Part shown: piece after piece, positions 1-7,781 of the stretch
How the letters are laid out: each line of letters opens with the position of its first letter
How positions within the stretch are numbered: the first letter of the stretch is position 1
Assembly (NCBI GenBank): GCA_041686485.1
Contig: JAWLDT010000061.1
Location: forward strand, 1-15,987
Origin: PUPG01 sp041686485
GTDB taxonomy: Bacteria > Bacteroidota > Bacteroidia > Bacteroidales > UBA7960
Reading direction: 5' to 3'
Length of the DNA stretch: 15,987 bases
Notes under the pieces: model-generated
The model's database searches: none
What the model was told of the DNA's origin: nothing
The model's input: only the letters and a program-made list of their open reading frames with translations
Made by a program: the position numbers and the translations under genes

Positions 1-35
1 GTTCACCGTTCACTGTTCACTGTTCACTGTTTACT
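1..35. repeat. 7-bp tandem repeat, five units
   Basis: Five head-to-tail 7-bp units are visible: GTTCACC, then GTTCACT three times, then GTTTACT. The outer units each carry one change from the core. The array begins at the first base of the window, so its true length is unknown. It lies just past the 3' end of the glycosyltransferase gene and is outside any gene seen here. Short intergenic tandem arrays of this kind are common in environmental Bacteroidota, which is recalled knowledge and not a search result. Confidence 0.85.
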
Positions 36-57
36 GAAAAGGAAGCTTGGATGCATT

Positions 58-963
58 TTATCTGTTCCGTTGCATCGAAAGCTTGCAAAGGATACATAAT
101 TTATAGATATCAAACAGGTAAATGGAGGGCTTTTCTCCTGTCAGGTTTTGTAAAAGAAAGTTTTCCAGAGGGTTAAAAATACTTCCCGCAAGCTTGTATA
201 TCCCCAACCCCCGGAGCCGGAGATAGATCCTTAATATTCTGACCATTTGTGCATAACGCGGGTCATGATGCACCAGGTCCCATGTAATCAGAAGGTTTCG
301 CAGTCCTTCCCTGGTTTTTGCCAGAAACTGCGCTGCCGGCTCCAGTCCTTCGTGGACCAATGGATTATCAATATGAATGACCGGAATATCCCGCTTCATC
401 AGTTCGTAACCAAAAAGGGTATCTTCATGCCCGTAACCTGAAAGGGCTTCATCAAAACAAATTTTTTCGAACACCTGGCGATCAATCACAAAGTTGCCTG
501 TTATGAAGTTATGATGGGGGTTTGCCTGACGCTGCCTGGTTGTGGCTACTTCCCGCTTTGATCCCACATGCCAGTGAAGCAGGTATTGCGGGTCAGCAGG
601 CTTATCGCCGTAAATCCGGCCGCCGCAAATCACCGCTCCTTCATGCAGCAGTTTGCTGTATTGTGCGAGGTAGTTCTGCCGGATAACGGTCAGGTCACAA
701 TCCAGGATAAGGAGGTAGCGAAACGAGGCACGTTTCCGGAGCAGGTTTCGAATCTTGCTTCTGCCTGTATTTTCCTGGAGTTCCTCGTATTTTACCAAAG
801 GTAGTTCCTGTAACTCACGGTTTATCATCCGGGTATCTTCCGGTGAGCCATCGTCAAGGAGCAGGATTTCTGCCGGGATCATCAATGCTGTTGCCTGTTT
901 ATGCAACTCGTTGACAAGTGGCCTTACATCATGCTTATAGATAGGGATGCAAACACTGAGCAT
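58..963 (-). CDS. Family 2 glycosyltransferase (GT-A fold)
   Basis: Predicted to transfer a sugar from a nucleotide-sugar donor to an unidentified acceptor, probably a surface glycan. The 301-residue protein opens with a typical GT2 strand (MLSVCIPIYKHD), has the DDGS motif at residues 37-40 and a DxD-type metal motif (DCD, 88-90). Further on, GYGHEDTLFGYEL resembles the galactosyltransferase-like C-terminal segment (Glyco_transf_7C) found in many bacterial GT2 enzymes. No signal peptide or clear membrane helix is seen. The frame stays open to 996, but a TAnnTTTG box at 986-993 lies between that upstream codon and the ATG at 963, so the ATG at 963 is preferred. It follows trkH on the same strand after 96 bp and appears to have its own promoter. 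No other glycan genes are in the window, so substrate and pathway are unknown. Confidence 0.9.
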   Translation of the reverse strand: MLSVCIPIYKHDVRPLVNELHKQATALMIPAEILLLDDGSPEDTRMINRELQELPLVKYEELQENTGRSKIRNLLRKRASFRYLLILDCDLTVIRQNYLAQYSKLLHEGAVICGGRIYGDKPADPQYLLHWHVGSKREVATTRQRQANPHHNFITGNFVIDRQVFEKICFDEALSGYGHEDTLFGYELMKRDIPVIHIDNPLVHEGLEPAAQFLAKTREGLRNLLITWDLVHHDPRYAQMVRILRIYLRLRGLGIYKLAGSIFNPLENFLLQNLTGEKPSIYLFDIYKLCILCKLSMQRNR

Positions 964-985
964 ATGCCGGGGATGAAGGTTTGGA

Positions 986-993
986 CAAATATA
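986..993 (-). promoter_or_regulatory. Predicted -7 box for the glycosyltransferase gene
   Basis: On the minus strand this reads TATATTTG, a perfect match to the Bacteroidota -7 consensus TAnnTTTG. It ends 22 bp before the ATG at 963. No convincing -33 TTTG was found 19-21 bp upstream. Its position rules out the in-frame codon at 996 as the start if this promoter is used. Confidence 0.6.
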
Positions 994-1059
994 CACAAAA
1001 TGTCAGGCGTCCCCTTATTTCTGCGTAAGCAAAATGCGATTTCTATAGCCTGCCTGAGA

Positions 1060-2526
1060 TCATTTTTTCCAGAATGAAGGAGAAAAAAGCAGCAGCACGG
1101 TAAACAGTTCAAGGCGCCCCAGCAGCATAAAGAAGCTTAACACCCACTTTCCCCCTGCCGGGATGAAGGCGTAGTTATCAACAGGACCTACATGGCCGAT
1201 GGCTGGGCCGATATTACCGATAGTGGCAATAGATGCCCCGATAGAAGTGGTAAAGTCAAGTCCGAATCCACTCATTATAACAGCCCCGGCGAAGAAAAGC
1301 ATGATATACAGCAGGAAAAAGGCCAGGAAGTTGGTAATGATATCCTGTGGTATGGCCCGTCCTTCGACTCTGACCGGTATCACAGCCATTGGATGAATCA
1401 GGCGCTTGAGTTCGAGTCTGGTATTCTTGATCAGCACCAGGATGCGTATCATTTTCAGTCCGCCGCCAGTTGAACCGATACACCCCCCTGTAAACATGAG
1501 CAGGAATAATAAAAACCATAAAAACCCATCCCATTGCAGGTAATCAGCAGTAACAAACCCTGTTGTAGTTGCGATAGAGACCGTTTGAAAAAGCCCTTCG
1601 CGAAAGGCTTCTTCGAGGGCCGAGCCTTGAAAGATAAAAATCCCCGTACCTATAATAAGGGAAAACAAGAAGATAACCGACAGATAAAACCGTAGCTCTT
1701 CATTTCCGAGAACTTTGCGGAACTGCCCTTTCAGTAAAAAGTAGTGCTGTGCAAAACTGACGCCTGCCATGATCATAAAGAAAATGATAACATACTGAAT
1801 ATAGGGGCTATATCCGGCAATACTGTCGTTCTGCGTGGAGAAGCCTCCTGTGGCCATGGTGCTGAAGGCATGGTTGAGGCTGTGGAACAGGTTCATCCCA
1901 CCCGCTATCAGCAAAATAGTTTGTATGAGCGTTAATGACACATAGATACCCCAGAGCCGTTTTGCTGTTTGTTTAATTCTGGGATGTAAGCGCTGTGGGG
2001 TTGTTCCGGGTGATTCAGCGACAAATAGCTGCATCCCCCCAACACCAAGGATTGGCAATACGGCAAGGGTAAGCACGATAATTCCCATGCCCCCGAGCCA
2101 GTGCGTTGTACTGCGCCAGAAAAGCAGACTTTTGTCAATGGCTTCAATATCTTCGAGGATGGTTGCACCGGTGGTGGTGAATCCTGACATCGTTTCAAAA
2201 AATGCATTGGTGTAGGAAGGAATGGCACCCGAGATATACAGAGGCAAGGCGCCAAAGGCAGAGATAAATACCCAGGTCAGGGTTACGATCAGGTACCCTT
2301 CTTTTTTGCCGATGTTACGCTGGTCTGTCCGGCAGGTGGCAAGGTAAAAAAGCAATCCGGAGGTAAAACTCAACAGGCTGCTGATCAGTAGCGAGTTCAA
2401 AGCCTCTGTTTCCCCATAATAGATTGACCATGATACAGACAGCATCATGAAAGCCGCCATGATCATCAATAGCATGCCAAGCAGCCTGATGATGATTTTG
2501 AAGTTTATTTGACTCCGGGCCTGCAC
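1060..2526 (-). CDS. trkH: TrkH-family potassium uptake channel subunit
   Basis: Membrane pore subunit of the Trk K+ uptake system, working with the cytoplasmic TrkA ring encoded directly upstream. The 488-residue protein is very hydrophobic. It shows the four pore-loop repeats of the Trk/Ktr/HKT superfamily with filter glycines near Gly120 (in SGFTTTGAT), Gly227 (in MATGGFST), Gly323 (in TTTGFVTA) and Gly437 (in ATIGNIG). The GGCIGSTGGGLK segment near residues 347-358 matches the conserved intramembrane loop of TrkH. Length agrees with TrkH (about 480). The start is a GTG at 2526; the trkA stop and this start overlap by one base as TAGTG, with an AGGGA-like ribosome site a few bases upstream. 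Translational coupling to trkA is therefore likely. KtrB was considered, but the two-domain TrkA partner favours TrkH. Confidence 0.96.
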   Translation of the reverse strand: MQARSQINFKIIIRLLGMLLMIMAAFMMLSVSWSIYYGETEALNSLLISSLLSFTSGLLFYLATCRTDQRNIGKKEGYLIVTLTWVFISAFGALPLYISGAIPSYTNAFFETMSGFTTTGATILEDIEAIDKSLLFWRSTTHWLGGMGIIVLTLAVLPILGVGGMQLFVAESPGTTPQRLHPRIKQTAKRLWGIYVSLTLIQTILLIAGGMNLFHSLNHAFSTMATGGFSTQNDSIAGYSPYIQYVIIFFMIMAGVSFAQHYFLLKGQFRKVLGNEELRFYLSVIFLFSLIIGTGIFIFQGSALEEAFREGLFQTVSIATTTGFVTADYLQWDGFLWFLLFLLMFTGGCIGSTGGGLKMIRILVLIKNTRLELKRLIHPMAVIPVRVEGRAIPQDIITNFLAFFLLYIMLFFAGAVIMSGFGLDFTTSIGASIATIGNIGPAIGHVGPVDNYAFIPAGGKWVLSFFMLLGRLELFTVLLLFSPSFWKK

Positions 2527-3881
2527 TATTTCCCTGATTTGCTTTTAAACATTTTGTCGACACCATCAAATGCCTCGGCCAGGGCGAAAACCACCACTTT
2601 GTCTCCCGGTTCTACCTGCATGTCTCCGCGGGCAATATACCCTTCGTTATTTCGTATCACTCCTCCGATAATGGCCTGTTTTGGAAAATTCAGTCGTTTT
2701 ATGGGTTTCTTGATAATCGGGGAGTCTTCTTTGGCTAAAAATTCAAACACCTCCGCATCCACGCTGGTAAGGCATTTGGTAGATATCACATCGGCAGTCA
2801 TGGTGAAGCGTAGGATGTAACTTGCCGTAGCCAGTTTTTTATTGATAATGGTGTCTATGCCGATACTTTGTGCAATCTCAATAAAATCAATGTTTTCGAC
2901 CAGGGCAATGGTCTTTTTCACACCATAACGTTTGGCTAACAGGCAGGTAAGGATATTGGTCTCGGTGTTATCTGTGACTGCCACAAAAGCATCCATTGAA
3001 CCAACGCTCTCACTCTCCAGAAAACTTATGTCGCGGGCATCGCCATGGATGACCAGGGTTGACTTCAGCATGTCGGTAAGCTTGTTCGCCCGGTCATACC
3101 CCATATCAAACAATTTGATGTTGAGCTTTTTCTCAAGGGTGGCTGCCGCCTGCGTACCGACGTCACCACCGCCAACGATCATCACATTATTGATATCAAA
3201 ATGTTTCTTACCGCTGAGTTGCAACAAATGACTAATTCCTGAAGGTTTTGTAACCACATAGGCCATATCATCTTCCTGAAACCGGTCATCTCCCCGGGGT
3301 ATGATGGTTTGCCCGCGCCGATGAATCGACACAGCCCTGAAATTCATTTGGTCGTACTCCCTGGCAATCTCTTTGAGACTTTTGTTGTTGACCGGGGCGT
3401 CCTTCTCCAGCTTGACCAGCATCAGTGAGAGCTTGTGATCGGTGAAGTCAAAAATTTCAGCAGCGGCTGTGTTCGTCAGCAGGTTGACGATTTCCTTAGC
3501 GGCAATACGCTCCGGAGATACCAGGTAGTCGATCCCAAGTTCATGGTAATGTCGCTTGAATTCGTCCGTCAGGCATTCAGGTTCATTTACCTTGGCAATG
3601 CATCTTTTTGCCCCCAGTCGTTTACCCAACAGGGCAGTCAGGATGTTTAACCTTCCATCGAAATGGGCGCTGATCAGCAAATCTGTTCGTCTTACATTGG
3701 CATTCTTCAGCAATTGTATGGAAGTTGAATCACCAACCATCGTCATTAAGTCCGATTGTGATTCAATCTGTTTCAAAAAGCTTTTACTTGGAGCTACAAG
3801 TGTTACATCGTGGTTCTCGCCCGAAAGCAATTTTGCCAAATGCAATGTTATGTTACTGTCGCCCGCAATGAGAATGTTCAT
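2526..3881 (-). CDS. trkA: TrkA, NAD-binding regulatory subunit of K+ uptake
   Basis: Cytoplasmic gating subunit that binds nucleotides and controls TrkH. The 451-residue length and duplicated layout (RCK_N, RCK_C, RCK_N, RCK_C) match TrkA and not the single-domain KtrA. The second Rossmann domain has an intact glycine motif, GGGDVG at 237-242, followed by an acidic residue at the end of strand 2 (LFD, Asp259). The first domain has GDSNIT at 7-12 where GxGxxG is expected, and VTLVAP at 27-31 with no acidic residue, so nucleotide binding there may be altered or lost. The ATG at 3881 gives the standard start MNILIAG. A TAnnTTTG box lies 38 bp upstream. The stop overlaps the trkH GTG by one base, so the two genes form one operon. 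Confidence 0.96.
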   Translation of the reverse strand: MNILIAGDSNITLHLAKLLSGENHDVTLVAPSKSFLKQIESQSDLMTMVGDSTSIQLLKNANVRRTDLLISAHFDGRLNILTALLGKRLGAKRCIAKVNEPECLTDEFKRHYHELGIDYLVSPERIAAKEIVNLLTNTAAAEIFDFTDHKLSLMLVKLEKDAPVNNKSLKEIAREYDQMNFRAVSIHRRGQTIIPRGDDRFQEDDMAYVVTKPSGISHLLQLSGKKHFDINNVMIVGGGDVGTQAAATLEKKLNIKLFDMGYDRANKLTDMLKSTLVIHGDARDISFLESESVGSMDAFVAVTDNTETNILTCLLAKRYGVKKTIALVENIDFIEIAQSIGIDTIINKKLATASYILRFTMTADVISTKCLTSVDAEVFEFLAKEDSPIIKKPIKRLNFPKQAIIGGVIRNNEGYIARGDMQVEPGDKVVVFALAEAFDGVDKMFKSKSGK

Positions 3882-3919
3882 ACGCTGCCGGAATCAAAGG
3901 TGCAACTAAATACAAACTG

Positions 3920-3927
3920 CAAATATA
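3920..3927 (-). promoter_or_regulatory. Predicted -7 box for trkA-trkH
   Basis: On the minus strand this is TATATTTG, a perfect TAnnTTTG. It ends 38 bp before the trkA ATG, in the 115-bp gap after ispG. No good -33 element is visible. It suggests trkAH is transcribed separately from ispG, although readthrough is possible because no clear terminator was found in the gap. Confidence 0.6.
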
Positions 3928-3996
3928 CGACCTTTTACAGATTAATATCATGGTTATCGATCAGTTTTACAGAAAGATGACATGTTTTGCACCCAT

Positions 3997-5634
3997 TTAC
4001 TTTTTGGTGTTTTGTTTCCTTTGATTGATAAGCGCTTCCAGGGTTTCTATGGCCATATCCTGCCTTACATTTTTCTCGATGAGTACGCCCCCTGCATACA
4101 TGTTAATCTTCCCGTTTGCATTGCCCAACAAGCCGTAACCGGCATCCGCCATTTCTCCTAAACCATTGACCGTGCAGCCCATAATGGCGATCTTGCAATC
4201 AGGGTAATCCGGAAACTTGCTTTTGACAGCTTCTGCAAGAGCCTGTATGTCTATGCTGGTGCGTGAACAGCCCGGACACGATATAAAGGTAGTATGTGTA
4301 TGGGTTACACCGGTATATTGCAGGAGGTCTTTGATGTTTTGTATGATACGTTCCGAAGCTTCTGTAATGGCCATGTCCACCCAGAAGCCATGTAATTTCC
4401 CGTTTGCCAGGAATCTGCCGTAAAGCAAGGTCAGCTGGCATAACCATAAATCACCCGGAGCGTTTAAACAGGCTAATTTGGGCATAAGCAGTGGAGCGTT
4501 TATATTGCTTTGGCCAAGTGTTTCCAAATCTTTCATAAGCCCGGGAAATAATTCGTCCGGCACGTCCAGTACAACCATCGGCTGATGAGCGTTTCTTAGT
4601 TTCTGCAGGTCATTTTTGTCCAGGCGTTCTTTTACCAGAAAAAGTTCGCGGGCGTTCAGTTTTTCGGGGGTGAAATCCCCATCTTTTGTTATAATAACAG
4701 GTTTGGTCTCTGTTTCCTGTTTGGGCAAGGGAGACAGGGCGGAAGACGCATTATCTTTTCCTGCTGTTTGTTTACATGGCGCTTTCTGTTGGGTTGTATA
4801 GTTGTGAATGGTGTGGAGGATGGATTTTGCAAAATATATTTCCTGTTCCGGTGGTTCTGTCAGGCTGACACGTATGGTGTCACCAATACCTTCCTGAAGG
4901 AGTATTGAAATTCCCAGGGCGGAGACAATACGTCCACTGTCTCCCTGACCGGCTTCGGTGACACCGGTATGTAGCGGGTAGCACCTGTCTTCCTGTTGCA
5001 TACGTGCACATAAGGTGCGATATGCTTCTATTGTTTGAAGCGGATCACTGGTTTTTAAAGAGACTACCGTGTTGAAAAAACCAAGCTCTTCAAACAGATA
5101 AAGGTATTCCATGACGCTTTCTACAAGTGCTTCAGGAGTTCTGCCGTATTTTCGTAAAATGCCGGGACGCAGCGAACCCGTGTTGGCCCCGATGCGGATG
5201 GCGGTACCATGTTCCCGGCAGGTCTCAATGAAATTGCGCAGGTCATTATATCGCTTCCCAACGGATTCCGGTTGTTCGTTTTTGTCGTTTGTCCCACCAA
5301 AATTACCCGGGTTGATTCGTACTTTATCAGCAATCCTGGCCACTTCTGTAGCCAGGCGGGGGTTGTAGTGGATATCGGCAATAAGCGGATGGTTGTATCC
5401 TGCGTTTGTAAGCTGTTTTTTGATGTCATGGAAAGCACGAACGGCCTGTTCATCGGGTACCCCTATCCGCATAAAATCTGCGCCGGCTGCAAATGCCCGG
5501 ATGCATTGATCAACGGTAGTGTTTACATCATTAGCCGGGACTTTGGTCATTGACTGCAAGCGGACAGGATGGTCGCAGCCCACCGGCACCCCTCCGATAA
5601 GCACCTCTCTGGATGGGAATGATCGTTGTATCAT
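3997..5634 (-). CDS. ispG: (E)-4-hydroxy-3-methylbut-2-enyl-diphosphate synthase, long form
   Basis: Catalyses the penultimate step of the MEP isoprenoid pathway, converting MEcPP to HMBPP with a [4Fe-4S] cluster. The N-terminal TIM barrel is clear (SREVLIGGVPVG, RLQSMTKVPAND, ADIHYNPRLA, HTGVTEAGQGDSGR). The C-terminal cluster domain carries Cys453 and Cys456 (CPGC), Cys487 (MGCTVNGLGE) and Glu494, equivalent to the known ligands and catalytic Glu. At about 545 residues it is far longer than the E. coli enzyme (about 370), because of a roughly 140-residue insertion between the two domains, as known for Bacteroidota, chlamydial and plant IspG. The frame is open to a TTG at 5694 with a GTG at 5670, but the ATG at 5634 places the conserved QRSFPSREV segment at the N terminus as in relatives. 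No promoter was seen in the 105-bp gap after the phosphodiesterase gene, so the two may be co-transcribed. Confidence 0.95.
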   Translation of the reverse strand: MIQRSFPSREVLIGGVPVGCDHPVRLQSMTKVPANDVNTTVDQCIRAFAAGADFMRIGVPDEQAVRAFHDIKKQLTNAGYNHPLIADIHYNPRLATEVARIADKVRINPGNFGGTNDKNEQPESVGKRYNDLRNFIETCREHGTAIRIGANTGSLRPGILRKYGRTPEALVESVMEYLYLFEELGFFNTVVSLKTSDPLQTIEAYRTLCARMQQEDRCYPLHTGVTEAGQGDSGRIVSALGISILLQEGIGDTIRVSLTEPPEQEIYFAKSILHTIHNYTTQQKAPCKQTAGKDNASSALSPLPKQETETKPVIITKDGDFTPEKLNARELFLVKERLDKNDLQKLRNAHQPMVVLDVPDELFPGLMKDLETLGQSNINAPLLMPKLACLNAPGDLWLCQLTLLYGRFLANGKLHGFWVDMAITEASERIIQNIKDLLQYTGVTHTHTTFISCPGCSRTSIDIQALAEAVKSKFPDYPDCKIAIMGCTVNGLGEMADAGYGLLGNANGKINMYAGGVLIEKNVRQDMAIETLEALINQRKQNTKK

Positions 5635-5739
5635 GGGATATCCGCGTTGATAGGTCAGGTAGTAGCTCACACAGCCAAATTTGTCAGGATGCAAGCGAAC
5701 AAACCGGGTATTGTCGCGATGTATGTCCTGCGAAAGGCT

Positions 5740-6963
5740 TTACTTTAACATGCCTTCCACCCGTTCAATTTTTCCGTCCACGGGAGCCGGGCGAAGACCC
5801 ATAATTTCTGCGATAAGCGGATAGATATCCACCAGCTCAAAAGGGTCATGTACATGGTTTTCTTTGAAAGCCGGACCGATGGCATAAAAGATGGTATGCA
5901 TATCTTTTTTTGCGTTATCCCAACCGTGTCCGCCGCCGGAGTAGTGTTGTTCTTCCGGTTCGCCCCAGCCAATGTTCCAGGCAGAGTCGGCCAGGACAAT
6001 CATATCCAGCGTACGGGGGTTATTGCCAAACTTTAGCCGTTCAGGCAGTTCGCCTGTTTTCCACACATGCAGGTTTTCTACATCACGCAAAATGTTGTAA
6101 ATGCTGTCTGTCATACCTTCCTTCGTACGCCACATCATCATCGGGTTATAACCAAAAGACATTTCCAGCCAGTCACGGTCAACGTATTCTGCGACATTTA
6201 CATGTCTATCAATACTACGTTCGGTCATGCCGTGATCCGACGCAATGATCAGGTTGACCCGGTCGGCGATCGGGAGTTCCCGGATGTTGTCCAACAAAAT
6301 CCCCACGAGGCTGTCCAGTTCTGTAACCAACTTGTCAATTTCAGGGCTTTCCGGTCCGACACTATGTGCGTGACTGTCTGGCTCGTTAAAATAAAAGGTG
6401 ATCAGTTGCGGTCGTTCCTCCATGGGCAGTTGCAGCCAATGCATGACCGTGTCAATACGGTCGCCAAAAGTATCGGAACTGTTATATCTTTTCCAGTAAG
6501 TTGGTTGTACCCCATTTATCGGCGCTTCAGAGCCCACCCAGAAATAAGAAGCAGATGTCATGTTTTGTTTTTCGGCTGTCACCCAAATGGGTTCACCCCC
6601 GTAAAAATCACCGTTTTCCACCGCGTCCCGGTCGCGCATGTGGTAGGTCATATCCATATCCGGACAATAGAAGCTGTTGTTTACCAGTCCGTGATTGTCG
6701 GGATGCAGCCCGGTTGCCATGGTATAGTGGTTGGGAAAGGTGTTGCTCGGGAAGGAGGGCTTGACATATTCGGTGTTAACCCCGTTCTGGGCAATATAGT
6801 CCAGGTTGGGCGTGGAGGTGCGGTCCGCATAGTCCCAGCGGAAGCCATCCATGGATAACATGATCAGGTATTGATCATGATGTCGGTCATTTTCAGCTGA
6901 TATAACCGGGTTTGATGCAATAACCAGGAATATAAGCAAACAGGGTAAAAGGATTTTTTTCAT
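5740..6963 (-). CDS. Exported ENPP-like nucleotide pyrophosphatase/phosphodiesterase
   Basis: Alkaline-phosphatase-superfamily enzyme of the type I phosphodiesterase/nucleotide pyrophosphatase family, predicted to hydrolyse phosphodiester or pyrophosphate bonds outside the cytoplasm using two zinc ions. Starting at the ATG at 6963, the 407-residue protein has a clear signal peptide (MKKILLPCLLIFLVIASNPVISA). Family features in order are Asp39 in SMDGFRWDY, the nucleophile Thr75 in PSNTFPNHY, MATGLHPDNHGLVNN, EPDSHAHSVGP, ASDHGM and GGHGWDN, which supply the metal ligands. Length and order are complete. The open frame extends to 7002, but that codon overlaps the -7 box at 7002-7009, so the signal-peptide ATG is preferred. 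The true substrate (nucleotides, phospholipid head groups or other) cannot be told from sequence. It lies 105 bp upstream of ispG with no obvious functional link. Confidence 0.93.
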   Translation of the reverse strand: MKKILLPCLLIFLVIASNPVISAENDRHHDQYLIMLSMDGFRWDYADRTSTPNLDYIAQNGVNTEYVKPSFPSNTFPNHYTMATGLHPDNHGLVNNSFYCPDMDMTYHMRDRDAVENGDFYGGEPIWVTAEKQNMTSASYFWVGSEAPINGVQPTYWKRYNSSDTFGDRIDTVMHWLQLPMEERPQLITFYFNEPDSHAHSVGPESPEIDKLVTELDSLVGILLDNIRELPIADRVNLIIASDHGMTERSIDRHVNVAEYVDRDWLEMSFGYNPMMMWRTKEGMTDSIYNILRDVENLHVWKTGELPERLKFGNNPRTLDMIVLADSAWNIGWGEPEEQHYSGGGHGWDNAKKDMHTIFYAIGPAFKENHVHDPFELVDIYPLIAEIMGLRPAPVDGKIERVEGMLK

Positions 6964-7001
6964 AAGATGGCGTTTTAACAATATGGTTTTGTTCTCAAAC
7001 A

Positions 7002-7009
7002 CAAAAATA
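7002..7009 (-). promoter_or_regulatory. Predicted -7 box for the phosphodiesterase gene
   Basis: Minus-strand TATTTTTG matches TAnnTTTG exactly. It ends 38 bp before the ATG at 6963. It overlaps the alternative upstream in-frame codon at 7000-7002, which supports the downstream start. Together with the box at 7049 on the plus strand it forms a compact divergent promoter region. Confidence 0.6.
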
Positions 7010-7048
7010 AGGTTTTTTGTTCGTTATCGGTGCCGGCGAATTTGTTTG

Positions 7049-7056
7049 TAACTTTG
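7049..7056 (+). promoter_or_regulatory. Predicted -7 box for rseC
   Basis: TAACTTTG matches TAnnTTTG. It lies 38 bp before the ATG at 7095 and downstream of the other in-frame ATG at 7017. Transcription from here would exclude the longer version of RseC. Candidate TTTG motifs occur upstream (7016-7019 and 7041-7044), but neither is at the usual 19-21 bp spacing. Confidence 0.55.
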
Positions 7057-7094
7057 TATTACCATGTTTAACGATTATTAAATACCAGGTAAAG

Positions 7095-7529
7095 ATGGCC
7101 CGTAATTCTCAGCTGATAACACATCCGGGTGTTGTTGACCGGATTTCCGGGGGCACCGTTTTTGTTCGGATTGCCTCACAAACTGCTTGTGGCCATTGCC
7201 AGGCAAAAAGTTATTGCGGGATGGGGGAGTCTGTGGATAAGTTGATTGAGGTCAGGCCACAGGATCATACCATTTACGCTCCGGGACAGCATGTTGAGGT
7301 GATGCTTGCCCGCTCATTGGGCTACAAGGCCCTGATGTATGGCTATATCATACCTTTTCTGATCCTGCTTGTCGCGCTATTCGGAATGGTTTTTCTGACA
7401 GGCGATGAAGCATTGGCTGCTCTTGTCGCCGTTGGACTGATGTTACCTTATTATGCCCTTCTTTATCAATTCCGTGACCGCCTTCGCCGGACATTTCACT
7501 TTCGTATCCAGCCGGCATCCCAACCCTGA
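7095..7529 (+). CDS. rseC: RseC/MucC-family membrane protein (SoxR-reducing system)
   Basis: Small membrane protein of the RseC_MucC family. In Proteobacteria it affects sigma-E regulation and, with Rnf, reduction of SoxR. In Bacteroidota it regularly precedes rnfB, so a role in Rnf function or assembly is likely but not proven. The 144-residue protein has an N-terminal cytoplasmic part with the family cysteine cluster (Cys32, Cys35, Cys41 in CGHCQAKSYC), then two adjacent membrane helices (about 80-100 and 105-125), then a short basic tail. The ATG at 7095 is chosen because it has an AGGT ribosome site 4 bp upstream, begins the conserved domain and lies after the predicted promoter; an upstream in-frame ATG at 7017 would add 26 atypical residues. 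A 252-bp gap separates it from rnfB. Confidence 0.9.
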   Translation: MARNSQLITHPGVVDRISGGTVFVRIASQTACGHCQAKSYCGMGESVDKLIEVRPQDHTIYAPGQHVEVMLARSLGYKALMYGYIIPFLILLVALFGMVFLTGDEALAALVAVGLMLPYYALLYQFRDRLRRTFHFRIQPASQP

Positions 7530-7649
7530 GACGCCAATTTATAGTTATTCTAAAGAAGGCTACAGAAGCCTGTCTGTCAGCAATTTGGATGCACCGCCCA
7601 GATGTATATAAGTTAATGCGTTTGAAAATCAATCGGTTGTGCTGGCTTA

Positions 7650-7677
7650 AAAAACCGTCTTCAGGGGTGAGGTTTTT
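7650..7677 (+). terminator. Possible weak terminator or attenuator after rseC
   Basis: AAAAACC at 7650-7656 pairs with GGTTTTT at 7671-7677 across a 14-base loop. The downstream arm is T-rich and is followed by another pyrimidine-rich stretch. The stem is only 7 bp with two G-C pairs, so it is weak. It could act in either direction, or be chance. Confidence 0.25.
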
Positions 7678-7689
7678 CATTATCTTTTC

Positions 7690-7697
7690 TATTTTTG
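7690..7697 (+). promoter_or_regulatory. Predicted -7 box for rnfBCDGEA
   Basis: TATTTTTG matches TAnnTTTG and lies 84 bp upstream of the rnfB GTG. A transcript would start near 7703-7704, almost exactly at the left arm of the inverted repeat at 7704-7725. No -33 TTTG at the usual spacing was found, so strength is uncertain. Confidence 0.5.
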
Positions 7698-7703
7698 CCT
7701 CAC

Positions 7704-7725
7704 GTTAAGTAGTACATAACTTAAC
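7704..7725 (+). promoter_or_regulatory. Inverted repeat at the predicted rnfB transcript start
   Basis: GTTAAGT (7704-7710) and ACTTAAC (7719-7725) form a perfect 7-bp inverted repeat around the 8-base loop AGTACATA. The arms can be extended by CAC/GTG (7701-7703 with 7729-7731) if a 3-base bulge is allowed. It could be a regulator's operator covering the start site, or a 5' hairpin stabilising the rnf mRNA. Confidence 0.45.
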
Positions 7726-7781
7726 AACGTGCTGGTTAATGCACGGGAAGATTATTGCATTTACTAACAAAACCTGGAACA

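Larger units (their letters stand above)
7530..7781. other. rseC-rnfB intergenic region
   Basis: This 252-bp gap is unusually long for an rnf cluster whose other gaps are 75 bp or less. No convincing small gene or tRNA was found. It holds a small hairpin (AGGCT/AGCCT, 7557-7571), a possible weak terminator (7650-7677), a -7 box (7690-7697) and a perfect 7-bp inverted repeat (7704-7725). The layout suggests that rseC transcription may be attenuated and that rnfB has its own promoter. Confidence 0.6.

Noticed and set aside
1..35. CRISPR array
   Set aside because: The units are 7 bp with no spacers, so this is a simple tandem repeat.
6067..6858. 263-residue open frame on the plus strand
   Set aside because: It lies wholly antisense to the phosphodiesterase gene, whose motifs are complete. 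The translated product shows no recognisable domain and its composition looks like a shadow frame.
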